Shown piece by piece: positions 8,344-18,106 of a stretch of DNA of 64,000 nucleotides (the first letter of the stretch is position 1; each line of letters opens with the position of its first letter). This DNA comes from Enterovibrio qingdaonensis (GTDB lineage Bacteria; Pseudomonadota; Gammaproteobacteria; Enterobacterales; Vibrionaceae), in assembly GCF_028683135.1 (NCBI RefSeq), contig NZ_JAJUBB010000006.1, forward strand, positions 1 through 64,000, read 5' to 3'. Both the position numbers and the translations under genes were made by a program. The notes under the pieces were generated by a model. It was given only the letters and a program-made list of their open reading frames with translations. It did not search any database and was not told the origin of the DNA.

Positions 8344-8814
8344 ATGATCCTAGGCCACATTACTCAACCTGAAACTTATGCTCATTTACCTGAGGCGTTT
8401 CGCCGCAGTCTGGCATTTTTAGCGGAAACCGACATGGTGGCGTTACCGACAGGCCGTCATGACATTGATGGCGATAATATCTATGTCAATGTGATGGCGT
8501 TTGATACGCAACCTGCTAATGAGAAGCTCGCTGAGGTGCATAAGGAATATATTGATATCCAGTTTTTGATCAGCGGCGCAGAGCGCATTGGTTTTGCGTT
8601 GGCCAATGATAGAAACCCCATCGCGAAAGAGTACGATGCGGAGTCTGACTTCTATCTTGTCGAATCGATGGAAGGCGAGTCTGAAATCATTATGTCTCCG
8701 GACATGTTTGCCATTTTCCTGACAGAGCAGCCGCATAAGCCAGGTTGTAATGTAACTACATCAACATCGATAAAGAAAGCGGTGGTGAAGGTGCATAAAT
8801 CGTTATTAGCTTAA
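8344..8814 (+). CDS. nanQ: YhcH/YjgK/YiaL family protein (NanQ-type sialic acid anomerase)
   Basis: 156 residues, a cupin-like beta-barrel family. Typical features are NIYVNVMAFDTQPANEKLAEVHKEY, the HxxYIDIQ region with its metal-binding histidine and glutamate, FAIFLTEQPHKPGC with the second conserved histidine, and a terminal VVKVHKSLL. E. coli YhcH (NanQ) speeds interconversion of N-acetylneuraminate anomers so that the alpha form released by sialidases can be used. It is the last gene of the nan cluster, behind a leaky hairpin, with its own strong terminator at 8841. Confidence 0.88.
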   Translation: MILGHITQPETYAHLPEAFRRSLAFLAETDMVALPTGRHDIDGDNIYVNVMAFDTQPANEKLAEVHKEYIDIQFLISGAERIGFALANDRNPIAKEYDAESDFYLVESMEGESEIIMSPDMFAIFLTEQPHKPGCNVTTSTSIKKAVVKVHKSLLA

Positions 8815-8840
8815 CGTTGCGAAAAATTTTATTGAAGAGA

Positions 8841-8864
8841 AAGGGAGCTGGGCTCCCTTTTTTG
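8841..8864 (+). terminator. Terminator of the nan cluster
   Basis: Stem GGGAGC (8844-8849) / GCTCCC (8853-8858), loop TGG, then a T-run. Confidence 0.88.
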
Positions 8865-9174
8865 TTTCAACATGGCAAAAAAATCGACCAGATGGAAATT
8901 CCGAGAATGAGAGGTATTTCTGTATATCCATTGGGTAACTTATGTTTTTTATAGTTACTCTCCCTGTCACTGTTTTCATAATTTGAATTTTACAAATTAT
9001 CGTCAGTTCATTTGTTTTGCTTATGTTTCGGCATTAACGAGTTATTGGCCATAATGTTTCGAATATTCCTACGTTAAATGATTTGTTACATTTATATCCG
9101 CTGTAGATGAGTAGTTACGCAGCTTGGTGCTAATACGGCATTGTTTTATTCATCAGTCGGCAAAGGAGAAAGAT
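8865..9174. other. Non-coding gap between the nan cluster and the SPFH gene
   Basis: 310 bp, AT-rich, with no reading frame, tRNA or repeat that I can support. It must hold the promoter of the SPFH gene, but no good -35/-10 pair stands out. AAGGAG at 9163-9168 is the ribosome site of the next gene. Confidence 0.5.
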
Positions 9175-10590
9175 ATGGATATTAAAAACGTAGGACAGAG
9201 TCTAAAAATGGAACAAAGACGTCAGATGGTAAGAACAGGGCTAAAAGCCGCTATTTATGGTTTACCGCTGTTGGTGGTGGGATTTACCGTTAACAACTCA
9301 GTACTCATGACGGACGCAGGGTATACCTATGTCCATCAAAACAACATGACAGGGGAGCTTGATGTATTTACCGAGCCCGGCATCCACTTCCGAATGCCAT
9401 TTCTGTCGAAAATCACTCAGTACAGTCAGGTTATTACTGTGTCATTCGGTAACAATACTGGTGAGGATTTCTATCAGCGTTTGGATCCGGTGCAGGTGCG
9501 ATTTGCAGATACGTATATCGGACAAATCCCGGTGACCTTCCGCTTCAAGTTGAGCAATGACCCTGAAGCCGTGAAGAAAATGCATCGCGAGTTTCGTAAC
9601 AACAGTAACCTGATTGATGCTTTGTTAGTGAAAAACGCACGGAATGTCACGGTGATCACCGCAACCCAGTACACGGGAGAAGAGTTCTTTCAGGGAGGAT
9701 TGAACCAATTCAAATCCAAACTGGGTGACCAACTTCGCGAGGGGATCTATCTGACAGAACGACGTCAGGTTGAAGTGGAAGAACTGGATCTGGCCCCCGT
9801 AGGTCTGAATCAGGCGGATGCCAATAAATTACAGCGTACTCAGCAGCTTGTTTGGAAAACTGTACCAGTACGTGATGCGACAGGACAGCCAATCCGACAG
9901 GATAACCCGCTGCAACAATATGGTATTCAGGTCACCCAAGTTACCATTGGAGACCCTCAACCTGAGAAGCAACTTGACCAGCTACTGGCAGATAAGAAGC
10001 GACTGGTAGCAGACCGCATCCGTGCAATTCAGGAGCAGGAAACGTCGAAAGCACAGGCGGAAACTGAACAGCTTCGAAAAGAAATACAGCGTACCCGAGA
10101 AGTACAGGATGCGCAGCGAACCAAAGAGCTCGCGGTTATCGCCCAGCAAAAAGAAGTGGCCGTTGCGCAGCAGATTGCCAAGCGTGAGATTGTTGAGGTT
10201 GAGAAAACCAAACAACTAGCGGAAGTTGAGAAATCCAAAGAGCTGGCGATGGCAGAGGCGAATCTGGCAATCCAGCAAGCCAACGCAAAAGCGGCGGAGT
10301 TTGAAGCCATGGCAATTTTGGCCAAAGGTGAAGCAGAAGCGGCAGTGTTGAAAGCCAAGTACGATGCCTACGGCGCGAACCGAGATGTGTATTTGGCAGA
10401 GCTTAACCGCGATATTTCAGCGTCGCTCTACAGTAACTTGAAAGACTTTAAGGTCGAGGTGCCGACCCATTACTTTGGTGGCAGTGATAGCGGAAAGATG
10501 ACCACCAATCTCGATGTCATTACGGGTCTTGGTGCACTGGGAATGATGGAAAAAGCGAACGCACTAAAAAGCAGTAACTCGAGCCAGTAA
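9175..10590 (+). CDS. SPFH/band-7 domain membrane protein
   Basis: 471 residues from ATG 9175, chosen because AAGGAG sits six bases upstream; an earlier in-frame start at 9124 has no such site. One membrane segment near residues 20-40 (AAIYGLPLLVVGFTVNNSVL) anchors an SPFH (stomatin/prohibitin/flotillin) domain at about 40-260. A long charged alanine/glutamate/lysine-rich coiled coil (about 280-400) follows, and the end is glycine-rich. The layout is flotillin-like rather than HflK/HflC-like, and it is not part of an HflKC or NfeD operon. SPFH proteins form large oligomeric rings or membrane domains; the partner and function of this one are unknown. It has its own terminator and stands alone. 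Confidence 0.75.
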   Translation: MDIKNVGQSLKMEQRRQMVRTGLKAAIYGLPLLVVGFTVNNSVLMTDAGYTYVHQNNMTGELDVFTEPGIHFRMPFLSKITQYSQVITVSFGNNTGEDFYQRLDPVQVRFADTYIGQIPVTFRFKLSNDPEAVKKMHREFRNNSNLIDALLVKNARNVTVITATQYTGEEFFQGGLNQFKSKLGDQLREGIYLTERRQVEVEELDLAPVGLNQADANKLQRTQQLVWKTVPVRDATGQPIRQDNPLQQYGIQVTQVTIGDPQPEKQLDQLLADKKRLVADRIRAIQEQETSKAQAETEQLRKEIQRTREVQDAQRTKELAVIAQQKEVAVAQQIAKREIVEVEKTKQLAEVEKSKELAMAEANLAIQQANAKAAEFEAMAILAKGEAEAAVLKAKYDAYGANRDVYLAELNRDISASLYSNLKDFKVEVPTHYFGGSDSGKMTTNLDVITGLGALGMMEKANALKSSNSSQ

Positions 10591-10603
10591 CAGTAATGCT
10601 TAA

Positions 10604-10635
10604 AATAAAAAAGGGAGCCAATGCTCCCTTTTTTC
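10604..10635. terminator. Bidirectional terminator between the SPFH gene and frdD
   Basis: Stem GGGAGC (10613-10618) / GCTCCC (10623-10628), loop CAAT, with an A-run before and T6 after. It serves both convergent transcripts. Confidence 0.88.
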
Positions 10636-10646
10636 GTCTGTATGGA

Positions 10647-11009
10647 TTAAATCATGAAAATGAAAATCACAGACAGTGCAGATACTAAGAATGCAGCTGC
10701 ATAGCACGCAATTTTTCCTGCGACGCCGGTGTGGAACTTCAGGTCATGCATGCCATGGTGCAGACGGTGCATTGCATGCCACATTGGCAGAGACAGTGTA
10801 CCGATAGTGAACAGGGCACCGATGAAGCTGGTGACGAAACCCGTCACACGATCGTAGCTCATTGCATCTGCATCGATAATGCCCATTGGCACCAGAATGC
10901 CCAGCACCAGAATGGTCACAGGCGTGATCATGGCAAACCAAGAACCACCCGCACCAAACAGACCCCACCATACTGGTTCATCAGAACGTTTTGGATTTAA
11001 ATCGACCAC
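10647..11009 (-). CDS. frdD: Fumarate reductase membrane subunit D
   Basis: 120 residues with three hydrophobic helices. FrdD and FrdC anchor the catalytic FrdAB dimer to the inner membrane and bind menaquinol. The N-terminus ([18 protein letters not shown]) and the [18 protein letters not shown] segment match the family. It is the last gene of frdABCD, 24 bp after frdC. Confidence 0.95.
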   Translation of the reverse strand: MVDLNPKRSDEPVWWGLFGAGGSWFAMITPVTILVLGILVPMGIIDADAMSYDRVTGFVTSFIGALFTIGTLSLPMWHAMHRLHHGMHDLKFHTGVAGKIACYAAAFLVSALSVIFIFMI

Positions 11010-11033
11010 GTTAACTCTCCTTTAATGCTGGGG

Positions 11034-11417
11034 TTAAACCAAAAACAGGATAACGGCAGAAATCACGGCCACCGCTGCCCACTGTGCCAATACAATGATT
11101 TTCTTATCAACTTTCTTGCCGCCAATGCGAATTGGCATTACTTGCGGCATCATGCTGAAGAAGGTTTGTGCATGGTATAGGCTACCCGCCAGTGCAACGA
11201 TGTTGATCGCAACAACCACAGGGTTCGCCATAAAGCTCAGCCAGCCTTCCCAAGCTGCTTCGCCGACTACCAGAGAGCCCAGACCGAAAGTCAGACACAA
11301 GGTGAAGAAAATCAGTGGCAGTACAGTTGCTTCACGCACCATGTACATGCGGTAGAAAGGATGATCTTTCCACCATGTACGCTTCATTTCACGAACGTAA
11401 GGTTTACGGTTAGACAT
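11034..11417 (-). CDS. frdC: Fumarate reductase membrane subunit C
   Basis: 127 residues. The start NRKPYVREMKRTWWKDHPFYRMYM is typical of FrdC and is followed by three membrane helices including a segment with the conserved YHAQTFF. It lies 2 bp after frdB, so the two are likely translationally coupled. Confidence 0.95.
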   Translation of the reverse strand: MSNRKPYVREMKRTWWKDHPFYRMYMVREATVLPLIFFTLCLTFGLGSLVVGEAAWEGWLSFMANPVVVAINIVALAGSLYHAQTFFSMMPQVMPIRIGGKKVDKKIIVLAQWAAVAVISAVILFLV

Positions 11418-11419
11418 CC

Positions 11420-12160
11420 TTATGCCTCCTGCGGTTTGATCATCGCAATCACGAAGTCCTGAGAAGAAGCGATCTTGCCCTGGTTAACAGCAGCCGCTGG
11501 ATCTACGTTCTTCGGACACACTTCCGAGCAGTAACCCACGAAGGTACAGCCCCACGCACCGTTTTCACCGTTGATCAGCTTCATACGCTCATCAGAGCCG
11601 TTGTCGCGGCTGTCTAGGTTATAACGGTGTGCCAGCGTCAATGCTGCTGGGCCAATGAACTCTGGGTTAAGACCAAACTGAGGACATGCTGCGTAGCAAA
11701 GACCACAGTTGATACAGCCAGCGAACTGCTTGTAGCGCGCCAGTTGCTCAGGGGTTTGGTTGTTCGGACCATCTTCAGGCTTACGATCGTTACCGATGAT
11801 GTAAGGCTTAATCGCTTCCAAACGCTCAATGAACGGCGTCATATCAACGATCAGATCTTTCTCGATCGGGAAATTCGCTAATGGCTCAATGGTCAGGCCG
11901 TCTGGGTAATCGCGCAGGAACGCTTTACACGCCAGTTTTGGTACCTTGTTTACCATGATGCCGCACGAACCACAGATTGCCATGCGGCAAGACCAGCGGT
12001 AAGACAGATCTTTGTCCAGGTTGTCTTTGATGTAACCCAGCGCGTCCAGCACTGACATGGTTTCATCAAACGGCACGTCGAACGTTTGTAGACGTGGCTC
12101 GTTATCTTTAGATGGGTCGTAGCGAAGAATGCTGACTTTCTGAATGCGATTTACTGACAT
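11420..12160 (-). CDS. frdB: Fumarate reductase iron-sulfur subunit
   Basis: 246 residues. It carries electrons from the membrane quinol to FrdA through three clusters. The [2Fe-2S] ligands are C58, C63, C66 and C78 ([10 protein letters not shown] then LAC). The [4Fe-4S] and [3Fe-4S] ligands lie in [12 protein letters not shown] and [17 protein letters not shown]. Its ATG overlaps the frdA stop (TAATG), a coupled junction. Confidence 0.97.
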   Translation of the reverse strand: MSVNRIQKVSILRYDPSKDNEPRLQTFDVPFDETMSVLDALGYIKDNLDKDLSYRWSCRMAICGSCGIMVNKVPKLACKAFLRDYPDGLTIEPLANFPIEKDLIVDMTPFIERLEAIKPYIIGNDRKPEDGPNNQTPEQLARYKQFAGCINCGLCYAACPQFGLNPEFIGPAALTLAHRYNLDSRDNGSDERMKLINGENGAWGCTFVGYCSEVCPKNVDPAAAVNQGKIASSQDFVIAMIKPQEA

Positions 12161-13974
12161 TATGCCTGCTCCTTCTCTGCATCTTTCTCAGCTTTCTTCG
12201 CGGCAGCTTCGGCTTCTTCCGCAGCAGCACCGTATAGACGAGCTTTAGGCTGAGACTTGGTGATTTTCACATCACCGTATTGAATGGTTGGTGCACCTTC
12301 TGGGTTGTAGAACGCCAAAGAGTGCTTCAGGAAGTTCACGTCATCACGCTCTGTGCAACCTTCATCCAGACGCTGGTGGGCACCGCGAGACTCACGACGC
12401 ATCATGGCTGAGTGTGCCATGGCTTCTGCTACTTCCAGACCGTAGCCAACTTCGATGGCATACAGCAGGTCAGTGTTGAACACCTTGCCTTTGTCTTTGA
12501 TGCTGATTTTCTTGTAGCGTGCTTTCAGTTCAGTCAGCTTGTCGATGGTTTCTTGCATCAGATCTTCGCGGCGGTAGATACCACAACCTGCTTCCATGGT
12601 GTGACCCATTTCAGTGCGGATGTCTGCCCAGTTCTCGTCGCCTTCTTGGCTTAGCAGTGCATTAATACGATCTTCAACCGCAGCCATTTGACGTGCGATT
12701 TCGTCTTCATTCCAGCCTTGGAATGCGCTTGCACGCTCAACGGCACCTTCACCCGCCAGACGACCAAATACAACCAGTTCAGCCAGTGAGTTTGAACCCA
12801 GACGGTTTGCACCGTGAAGGCCAACTGAAGAACACTCGCCCACAGCAAACAAGCCTTTGATCGCCGTTTCGTTCTTACCGTTAGTCTCAATACCACCCAT
12901 GGTGTAGTGTGCGGTAGGACGAATTGGAATTGGTTCTTTCGCTGGGTCAACGTTCACGTATGCTTTTGCCAGTTCACAAATGAATGGCAGACGTTCGTTG
13001 AGGTATTCTTCACCCAAATGGCGCAGATCCAAGTGAACCACATCACCCAGTGGGTGCTTAATGGTGTTGCCTTTTTGCTGCTCGTGCCAGAACGCTTGAG
13101 ATACTTTGTCGCGCGGGCCCAGCTCCATGTATTTGTTCTTAGGCTGACCAACCGGCGTTTCCGGTCCCATGCCGTAATCTTGCAGGTAACGGTAACCGTG
13201 TTTGTTCACGATGATACCGCCTTCACCACGACAACCTTCGGTCATCAGGATGCCCGTGCCAGGTAGACCGGTAGGGTGGTACTGAACGAACTCCATGTCG
13301 CGCAGTGCAACGCCGTGACGGTAAGCCATTGCCATGCCGTCGCCGGTTACGATGCCGCCGTTGGTGTTACAGTTGTAAACACGACCCGCACCACCCGTTG
13401 CCAGTACGACTGATTTTGCTTTGATGCAAACCAGTTCGCCTTCTGCCATATGAATGGCAATCAGACCTTGAACCTCGTTATCAACAACCAGCAGATCAAC
13501 AACAAAGTACTCGTCAAAGCGTTTGATTTGTTCGTACTTGATAGAAGTCTGGAACAGGGTATGAAGCATATGGAAGCCAGTTTTATCTGCGGCAAACCAT
13601 GTGCGCTCTACCTTCATGCCGCCAAATCGACGGACGTTCACGTCGCCGTTTTCCTTACGGCTCCATGGGCAACCCCATTGTTCCAATTGCGTCATTTCAC
13701 GCGTAGCGTTCTCGACGAAATATTCAACAACATCCTGTTCACATAGCCAGTCACCACCGCCAACGGTATCGTTGAAGTGGTTGTCGAGACTATCCTCGTC
13801 CTTGATGACTGCAGCGGAACCGCCTTCAGCAGCTACCGTGTGGGAGCGCATTGGGTATACTTTGGAAATCAGAGCAATTTCTAGTTCTGGATTTGCTTCA
13901 GCAGCAGCGATAGCAGCACGTAGGCCTGCGCCACCAGCACCGATGACAGCGATATCTGTGGTAATTGTCTTCAC
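12160..13974 (-). CDS. frdA: Fumarate reductase flavoprotein subunit
   Basis: 604 residues. It reduces fumarate to succinate with covalently bound FAD during anaerobic respiration. It shows the FAD-binding [20 protein letters not shown] at the start, the flavin-linking histidine in [12 protein letters not shown], the substrate-site region [14 protein letters not shown], and [21 protein letters not shown]. The GTG at 13974 is taken as start: it matches E. coli FrdA in length and has GGAGG seven bases upstream. The same frame stays open to 14226, but that extension does not look like FrdA. A C-terminal run rich in glutamate, alanine and lysine is somewhat longer than in E. coli. Confidence 0.96.
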   Translation of the reverse strand: MKTITTDIAVIGAGGAGLRAAIAAAEANPELEIALISKVYPMRSHTVAAEGGSAAVIKDEDSLDNHFNDTVGGGDWLCEQDVVEYFVENATREMTQLEQWGCPWSRKENGDVNVRRFGGMKVERTWFAADKTGFHMLHTLFQTSIKYEQIKRFDEYFVVDLLVVDNEVQGLIAIHMAEGELVCIKAKSVVLATGGAGRVYNCNTNGGIVTGDGMAMAYRHGVALRDMEFVQYHPTGLPGTGILMTEGCRGEGGIIVNKHGYRYLQDYGMGPETPVGQPKNKYMELGPRDKVSQAFWHEQQKGNTIKHPLGDVVHLDLRHLGEEYLNERLPFICELAKAYVNVDPAKEPIPIRPTAHYTMGGIETNGKNETAIKGLFAVGECSSVGLHGANRLGSNSLAELVVFGRLAGEGAVERASAFQGWNEDEIARQMAAVEDRINALLSQEGDENWADIRTEMGHTMEAGCGIYRREDLMQETIDKLTELKARYKKISIKDKGKVFNTDLLYAIEVGYGLEVAEAMAHSAMMRRESRGAHQRLDEGCTERDDVNFLKHSLAFYNPEGAPTIQYGDVKITKSQPKARLYGAAAEEAEAAAKKAEKDAEKEQA

Positions 13975-14457
13975 AGCTATCCTCCGGAGGAAAGTTAAAA
14001 TTTGAGATGCAAGGTCTGCATCGAACTTAAAAAACTGCCTCCATATTAGTGGACTTAATACCCCTAAAATTTGACCTGAACGGGTATTTTTCCCCACTTT
14101 ATGTGTGCCTAAAGCCCTGTGCATGAAAACTGTGATCCAGGTCGTTAGACAGTAAGATAACAGCTTGTTAAATCGGGGTTGCGCGGTGTTTTTACTTGTT
14201 TCTAACACGTAAAAAACGTCGCTCATATTTCTTATTTAACTATTTATTTTGAAAAGAATTTTTCGTGTGAATGAGAATGATTGCCGTGTGGAATCGACTA
14301 CTTTTTGAGTGTCATGCCCTTTATCGGGTAACCACTAAGTAAAAGAATGACTTATGGATAAATGGCGTTAGAAAGTAATACAGAATTCGGCGTGTTGTTT
14401 CTATCTTATTCGCAGAGGGCTACAATGCCGCCGACTAAACCAGATGAGACCAAATTG
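13975..14457. other. Divergent control region between frdA and epmA
   Basis: 483 bp if the short epmA start is used. It holds the frdA ribosome site (GGAGG on the minus strand near 13985) and must hold the frd promoter. I looked for an FNR site (TTGAT-N4-ATCAA) and found none with both half-sites intact. TACAAT at 14421-14426 fits a -10 element for epmA. Confidence 0.45.
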
Positions 14458-15429
14458 ATGACACAGGCTTGGCGTCCTACCGCAGACATTGAGACGTTAA
14501 AACAACGCGCTCGCCTCACCGGGGCGATTCGACAGTTTTTTGCAGAACGCGACGTGCTGGAAGTGGATACTCCATCAATGAGTCAAGCAACTGTCACGGA
14601 CATCCACCTTCATACGTTTAATACCGCTTTCGTTGGACCAGGTTTTGCAGACGGTATCCCGCTATACATGATGACTAGCCCTGAGTTTCACATGAAACGT
14701 CTTTTGGCGGCGGGGAGTGGCGCGATCTACCAAATCAATAAAGCGTTTCGTAACGAGGAAGCAGGTCGTAATCATAATCCTGAATTCACCATGTTGGAGT
14801 GGTACCGTCCGGGATTTGATCATCATGCTTTGATGGATGAAATGGATGCGCTGCTGCAAATGGTATTGGGTGTGAATTCGTCTGAGCGAATGACATATCA
14901 AGAAGCGTTCATCAAGGTGTTGGGCGTCTGTCCGCTTGAAGGGTCGATGGATGAACTCAAGGTCGCAGCAGCACCGTTAGGGTTGTCAGACATTGCTGAC
15001 CCTGAAGAAGACCGAGACACTTTACTCCAATTGCTGTTTAGTGTTGGTGTTGAAGCTGAAATTGGACGTGATGTTCCTGCGTTTGTGTATAACTTCCCTG
15101 CCTCTCAAGCAGCACTGGCGCGTGTTTGTGAAGATGATAAACGTGTCGCTGCCCGTTTTGAGGTTTACTTCAAAGGCATTGAGTTGGCGAACGGTTTTTA
15201 CGAGCTGGATAATGCCGACGAGCAGCTAGCCCGTTTTGAAGAAGATAACCGCAAGCGTGAGAAAATGGGTTTGAAAGCCCAACCTATCGATCATCATTTG
15301 ATTGAGGCAATCAGACATGGCTTGCCTGATTGTGCCGGTGTAGCACTGGGTATTGATCGCCTGATCATGCTGGCATTGGGTAAAACACACATAGATGAAG
15401 TGATTGCATTCCCGGTTGGCATTGCCTGA
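14458..15429 (+). CDS. epmA: EF-P--(R)-beta-lysine ligase EpmA (PoxA/GenX)
   Basis: 323 residues, close to E. coli EpmA (325). It is a class II lysyl-tRNA synthetase paralogue without the anticodon domain that attaches (R)-beta-lysine to K34 of EF-P. Class II motifs are motif 2 ([20 protein letters not shown]) and motif 3 ([15 protein letters not shown]). The start at 14458 ([14 protein letters not shown]) aligns with the E. coli N-terminus; starts at 14425 and 14362 are also in frame, but the one at 14425 overlaps a likely -10 box (TACAAT). EpmB and EF-P are encoded 12 kb away in this window. Confidence 0.93.
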   Translation: MTQAWRPTADIETLKQRARLTGAIRQFFAERDVLEVDTPSMSQATVTDIHLHTFNTAFVGPGFADGIPLYMMTSPEFHMKRLLAAGSGAIYQINKAFRNEEAGRNHNPEFTMLEWYRPGFDHHALMDEMDALLQMVLGVNSSERMTYQEAFIKVLGVCPLEGSMDELKVAAAPLGLSDIADPEEDRDTLLQLLFSVGVEAEIGRDVPAFVYNFPASQAALARVCEDDKRVAARFEVYFKGIELANGFYELDNADEQLARFEEDNRKREKMGLKAQPIDHHLIEAIRHGLPDCAGVALGIDRLIMLALGKTHIDEVIAFPVGIA

Positions 15430-15447
15430 CAGGTAGCCGCAAGATAC

Positions 15448-15477
15448 AAAAACGCCGCATAAGATGCGGCGTTTTTA
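15448..15477. terminator. Bidirectional terminator between epmA and the EamA gene
   Basis: Stem ACGCCGCAT (15452-15460) / ATGCGGCGT (15464-15472), loop AAG, with A4 before and T5 after. Confidence 0.9.
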
Positions 15478-15481
15478 CGTT

Positions 15482-16369
15482 TTAGCTTGAGACAATTAAA
15501 CCTGCACCCGCTACGGCGAGTGCGGCACCTAGCCAAGCACTTGGTGCTGGGCGAACCTTGGTGAAAATCCAAATCAGCGGTAACACCATGACAGGTGTGG
15601 TGGATGACAGCAAAGCGACCATACCGACTTCACCCCATTTCAGGGCATATAGAATCAGCGTCATACCGACAGCCATCGATAGGAATCCATTGATCATTAC
15701 CATGCCAAAAATTCGCCAGTTTATTGGATTCACAGGCTGGGCTAGGCGAACCTGCAAAACTCTTAATGTCCCGTGGGCAAGGAAGGCCGCAATCATACGA
15801 ATCGCAGATGCCGCAATCGGGTCGACATTTTCTGTCATTACTGGTTTTGCGATAACGCCACCAAGTGACTGACAAAGTGCAGCTGTTAAGCCAAGAGCAA
15901 TAGCCACACCCAAACTGCCTTTGGTTTCTTCCCACTGGTGCGCTTGACCGCTAGAGCGGAAGAACACCGCGACCATTACGCCAGAGAAGACCAAAATCGC
16001 ACCAACGAGTTTCCAGCCTTCCAGTGTTTCTCCAAACAACCAAAGACCGAAGATAGCCGAGAAGACAGCATGGCAAGAATACAGCAGACCGGATCGACGT
16101 GGGCCAACTCGGTTCATGCAGCCAAAAAGTGCCGTATCACCGATAAAGATCCCGATAAGGCCAGATAGCGCGAGCGGCCACCAAATATCGGAGGTGATGG
16201 AGGCCCAACCGCCAGTGAATAGGGCGGCAACAGTCAACATGACGGACACGCATGCCATTCGCCACCGGTTGTAGGCAAAACTACCTAAATGGCGGGCTGG
16301 CGTGACGGAAATTAAGCTCGAAAAACCCCAGATAAAGGCGGCGGCAAGCGCAAGCCACTCGTAACCCAC
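15482..16369 (-). CDS. DMT superfamily (EamA) transporter
   Basis: 295 residues with about ten hydrophobic segments arranged as two EamA repeats (roughly residues 5-140 and 155-293). The second repeat ends with the usual EamA close (PVMVLPLIWIFTKVRPAPSAWLG, then AAGLIVSS-type helix). Members are inner-membrane metabolite exporters or importers; the substrate cannot be deduced. It is a lone gene, convergent with epmA. Confidence 0.82.
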   Translation of the reverse strand: MGYEWLALAAAFIWGFSSLISVTPARHLGSFAYNRWRMACVSVMLTVAALFTGGWASITSDIWWPLALSGLIGIFIGDTALFGCMNRVGPRRSGLLYSCHAVFSAIFGLWLFGETLEGWKLVGAILVFSGVMVAVFFRSSGQAHQWEETKGSLGVAIALGLTAALCQSLGGVIAKPVMTENVDPIAASAIRMIAAFLAHGTLRVLQVRLAQPVNPINWRIFGMVMINGFLSMAVGMTLILYALKWGEVGMVALLSSTTPVMVLPLIWIFTKVRPAPSAWLGAALAVAGAGLIVSS

Positions 16370-16456
16370 GATAACACCTCAACAGAACCATAAGCAGCGA
16401 ACGGTCACTGCAAAATTAAATAAGAAAAGGAGCGCGAGTGTATCTGTTGAAAGGGT

Positions 16457-16486
16457 GAGGGAAAAGTGCGCAATGCACTTTCCCTC
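16457..16486. repeat. Inverted repeat between the SLC13 and EamA genes
   Basis: GAGGGAAA(A)GTGC at 16457-16469 pairs with GCACTTTCCCTC at 16475-16486, with one bulged base. On the minus strand, where the SLC13 gene reads, it is not followed by a clean T-run, so it is a hairpin of uncertain terminator function. Confidence 0.5.
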
Positions 16487-16503
16487 AAAAAATGTGTGGA
16501 TAG

Positions 16504-17934
16504 TTAGGTGAGAATTAGCATGGCCGCATAAACAATAGAAAGCCCTACCACACCAACGATGATGCCTGCTTTGGCCATATCCTTACTCTCAATCAGTCCT
16601 GTCGAGTAGGCCAGACTGTTTGGTGGTGTTGATACAGGTAAGATCATACCGAGTGATGCCGAGAAGGCGACCACGACTAAGAGACCTTGCATTCCACCTA
16701 CCGCAACCAAACTCTCCATGGAGGTAGCAACCGCGGCAGCGATGGGCATGATGAGGTTAGCGGTTGCCGTATTCGACATGAAGTTCGCCATGACCCAACA
16801 AATAAGAGAAAGCGTCAGCACGACAGCGACAGGAGACAGGGTGTCATAGTCAACGGCATGCGCGACCGCTTCGGCAAGACCTGTTTTATCTAACGCCAAG
16901 CCAATCGCGATACCACCGGCGACCAGCCAAAGTACGTCCCAGTTGATGAGCTTTAACTCTTCCTTGCCCATGATGCCTGTCAAAGTGAAAACCGCCAGTG
17001 GAATGATGGCGACGACGTAGCTGTTCATTCCATGCAAGCTGGTGGTCATCCATAGAAGGATGGTGGCAGCAAAAGTGGCGTACACCGTGTAGGCGCGCCA
17101 ACTTTTTTGGAAGGTTCCACCGAGCTTTAAGATCATTTCTTGCTGCTTTGCAGGGAAGAGTTTTTGCAGCAGCCACCAAGAGAACGCGAGTTGCACAATG
17201 ACAAACGGCAGACCCATGGCCATCCATTCAATAAAGCTGATTGCATGTTCGCCCGTCAGGTATTGAAGAGCAATGGCGTTTGGTGGTGTACCAATTGGCG
17301 TGGCGATGCCGCCCGTGTTCGCGGCAATTGGAATACAGAGAACTAAGGCTTTTACGCCTGTGTCGCCTTTCGGCACGGAGGCCACAATTGGAGCAAGCAG
17401 TGCCAGCATCATTACCGTGGTTGCTGTGTTTGACATAAACATAGAAAACACAGCTGTGATCAGCATCAGGCCTAGCATGATGGCTTTGGGTTTTGTGCCG
17501 AATGGTTTCAATAACACGCGTGCCAAGTTGTTATCGAGTTCGTACTTGGAGGCGGCAATAGCCAAAGCAAATCCCCCCATAAACAAGATGATGATGGGCG
17601 AGGAGAAGGCACTGAAAATATCGGTGTAATTGATGAGCTCGCCAAAGTCATGGCCGGGAGAACCCTCCCTAAACCAATTTAACCCCTTGTTCGAAATCAT
17701 AATGAGTTCGAGAGCAATGATCAGAATTGAGGTAGCAAACACAGGAACAGGTTCCAGCACCCAGAGCAAAGCGGCGAGCAGGAATATTGCTAACAAGCGA
17801 TGTTGAACAATGGTGAGATTGTCTAAGGGGATCCAGTCTGAGGGCATAAGGAGAACGCCCAGAGGAATACCAAACGCAACGACAAACTTGAATACTTCAG
17901 CACGAGAAAGTCTTGGCATATACACTGATTCCAT
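16504..17934 (-). CDS. DASS/SLC13 family sodium:dicarboxylate (anion) symporter
   Basis: 476 residues with about 11 membrane segments. The two SNT motifs that form the Na+ and carboxylate sites in this family (as in VcINDY) are at residues 168-170 (MFMSNTATTVMML) and 387-389 (NFMSNTATANLIMP), and the helix-break prolines of the TPIGTPPNA type follow the first. The likely substrates are C4-dicarboxylates such as succinate or fumarate, but sulfate or citrate cannot be excluded. Two starts are possible, 17934 and 17919; neither has a good ribosome site. Confidence 0.85.
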   Translation of the reverse strand: MESVYMPRLSRAEVFKFVVAFGIPLGVLLMPSDWIPLDNLTIVQHRLLAIFLLAALLWVLEPVPVFATSILIIALELIMISNKGLNWFREGSPGHDFGELINYTDIFSAFSSPIIILFMGGFALAIAASKYELDNNLARVLLKPFGTKPKAIMLGLMLITAVFSMFMSNTATTVMMLALLAPIVASVPKGDTGVKALVLCIPIAANTGGIATPIGTPPNAIALQYLTGEHAISFIEWMAMGLPFVIVQLAFSWWLLQKLFPAKQQEMILKLGGTFQKSWRAYTVYATFAATILLWMTTSLHGMNSYVVAIIPLAVFTLTGIMGKEELKLINWDVLWLVAGGIAIGLALDKTGLAEAVAHAVDYDTLSPVAVVLTLSLICWVMANFMSNTATANLIMPIAAAVATSMESLVAVGGMQGLLVVVAFSASLGMILPVSTPPNSLAYSTGLIESKDMAKAGIIVGVVGLSIVYAAMLILT

Positions 17935-18059
17935 CGGTGATGCTTATAAAGCCGTTGACCTTAATCTTCCTTTAATTCATAAGGTTGTAAGGCGAAAAGA
18001 CTTACAGATTACAAAGTGCATAGGTGAAAAAAACTGCGTTTGGATAATATTTGTGCATA

Positions 18060-18085
18060 AAAAAAGGGCAATGCTGCCCTTTTCG
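18060..18085 (-). terminator. Terminator of psd
   Basis: Stem AAGGGCA (18064-18070) / TGCCCTT (18075-18081), loop ATGC. On the minus strand it is followed by a long T-run. Confidence 0.8.
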
Positions 18086-18106
18086 TCACAGATCTCAAAT
18101 TCCCTA

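Noticed and set aside
12651-13266. Frames on both strands inside frdA
   Set aside because: They are shadows of the frdA coding frame, with no start sites or family similarity.
13975-14226. N-terminal extension of FrdA up to 14226
   Set aside because: The extra 84 residues do not resemble FrdA, and a GTG at 13974 with GGAGG gives the correct length.
14421-14457. EpmA start at 14425
   Set aside because: Possible, but the ATG overlaps a TACAAT -10 element and the residues before 14458 are not in the E. coli protein.
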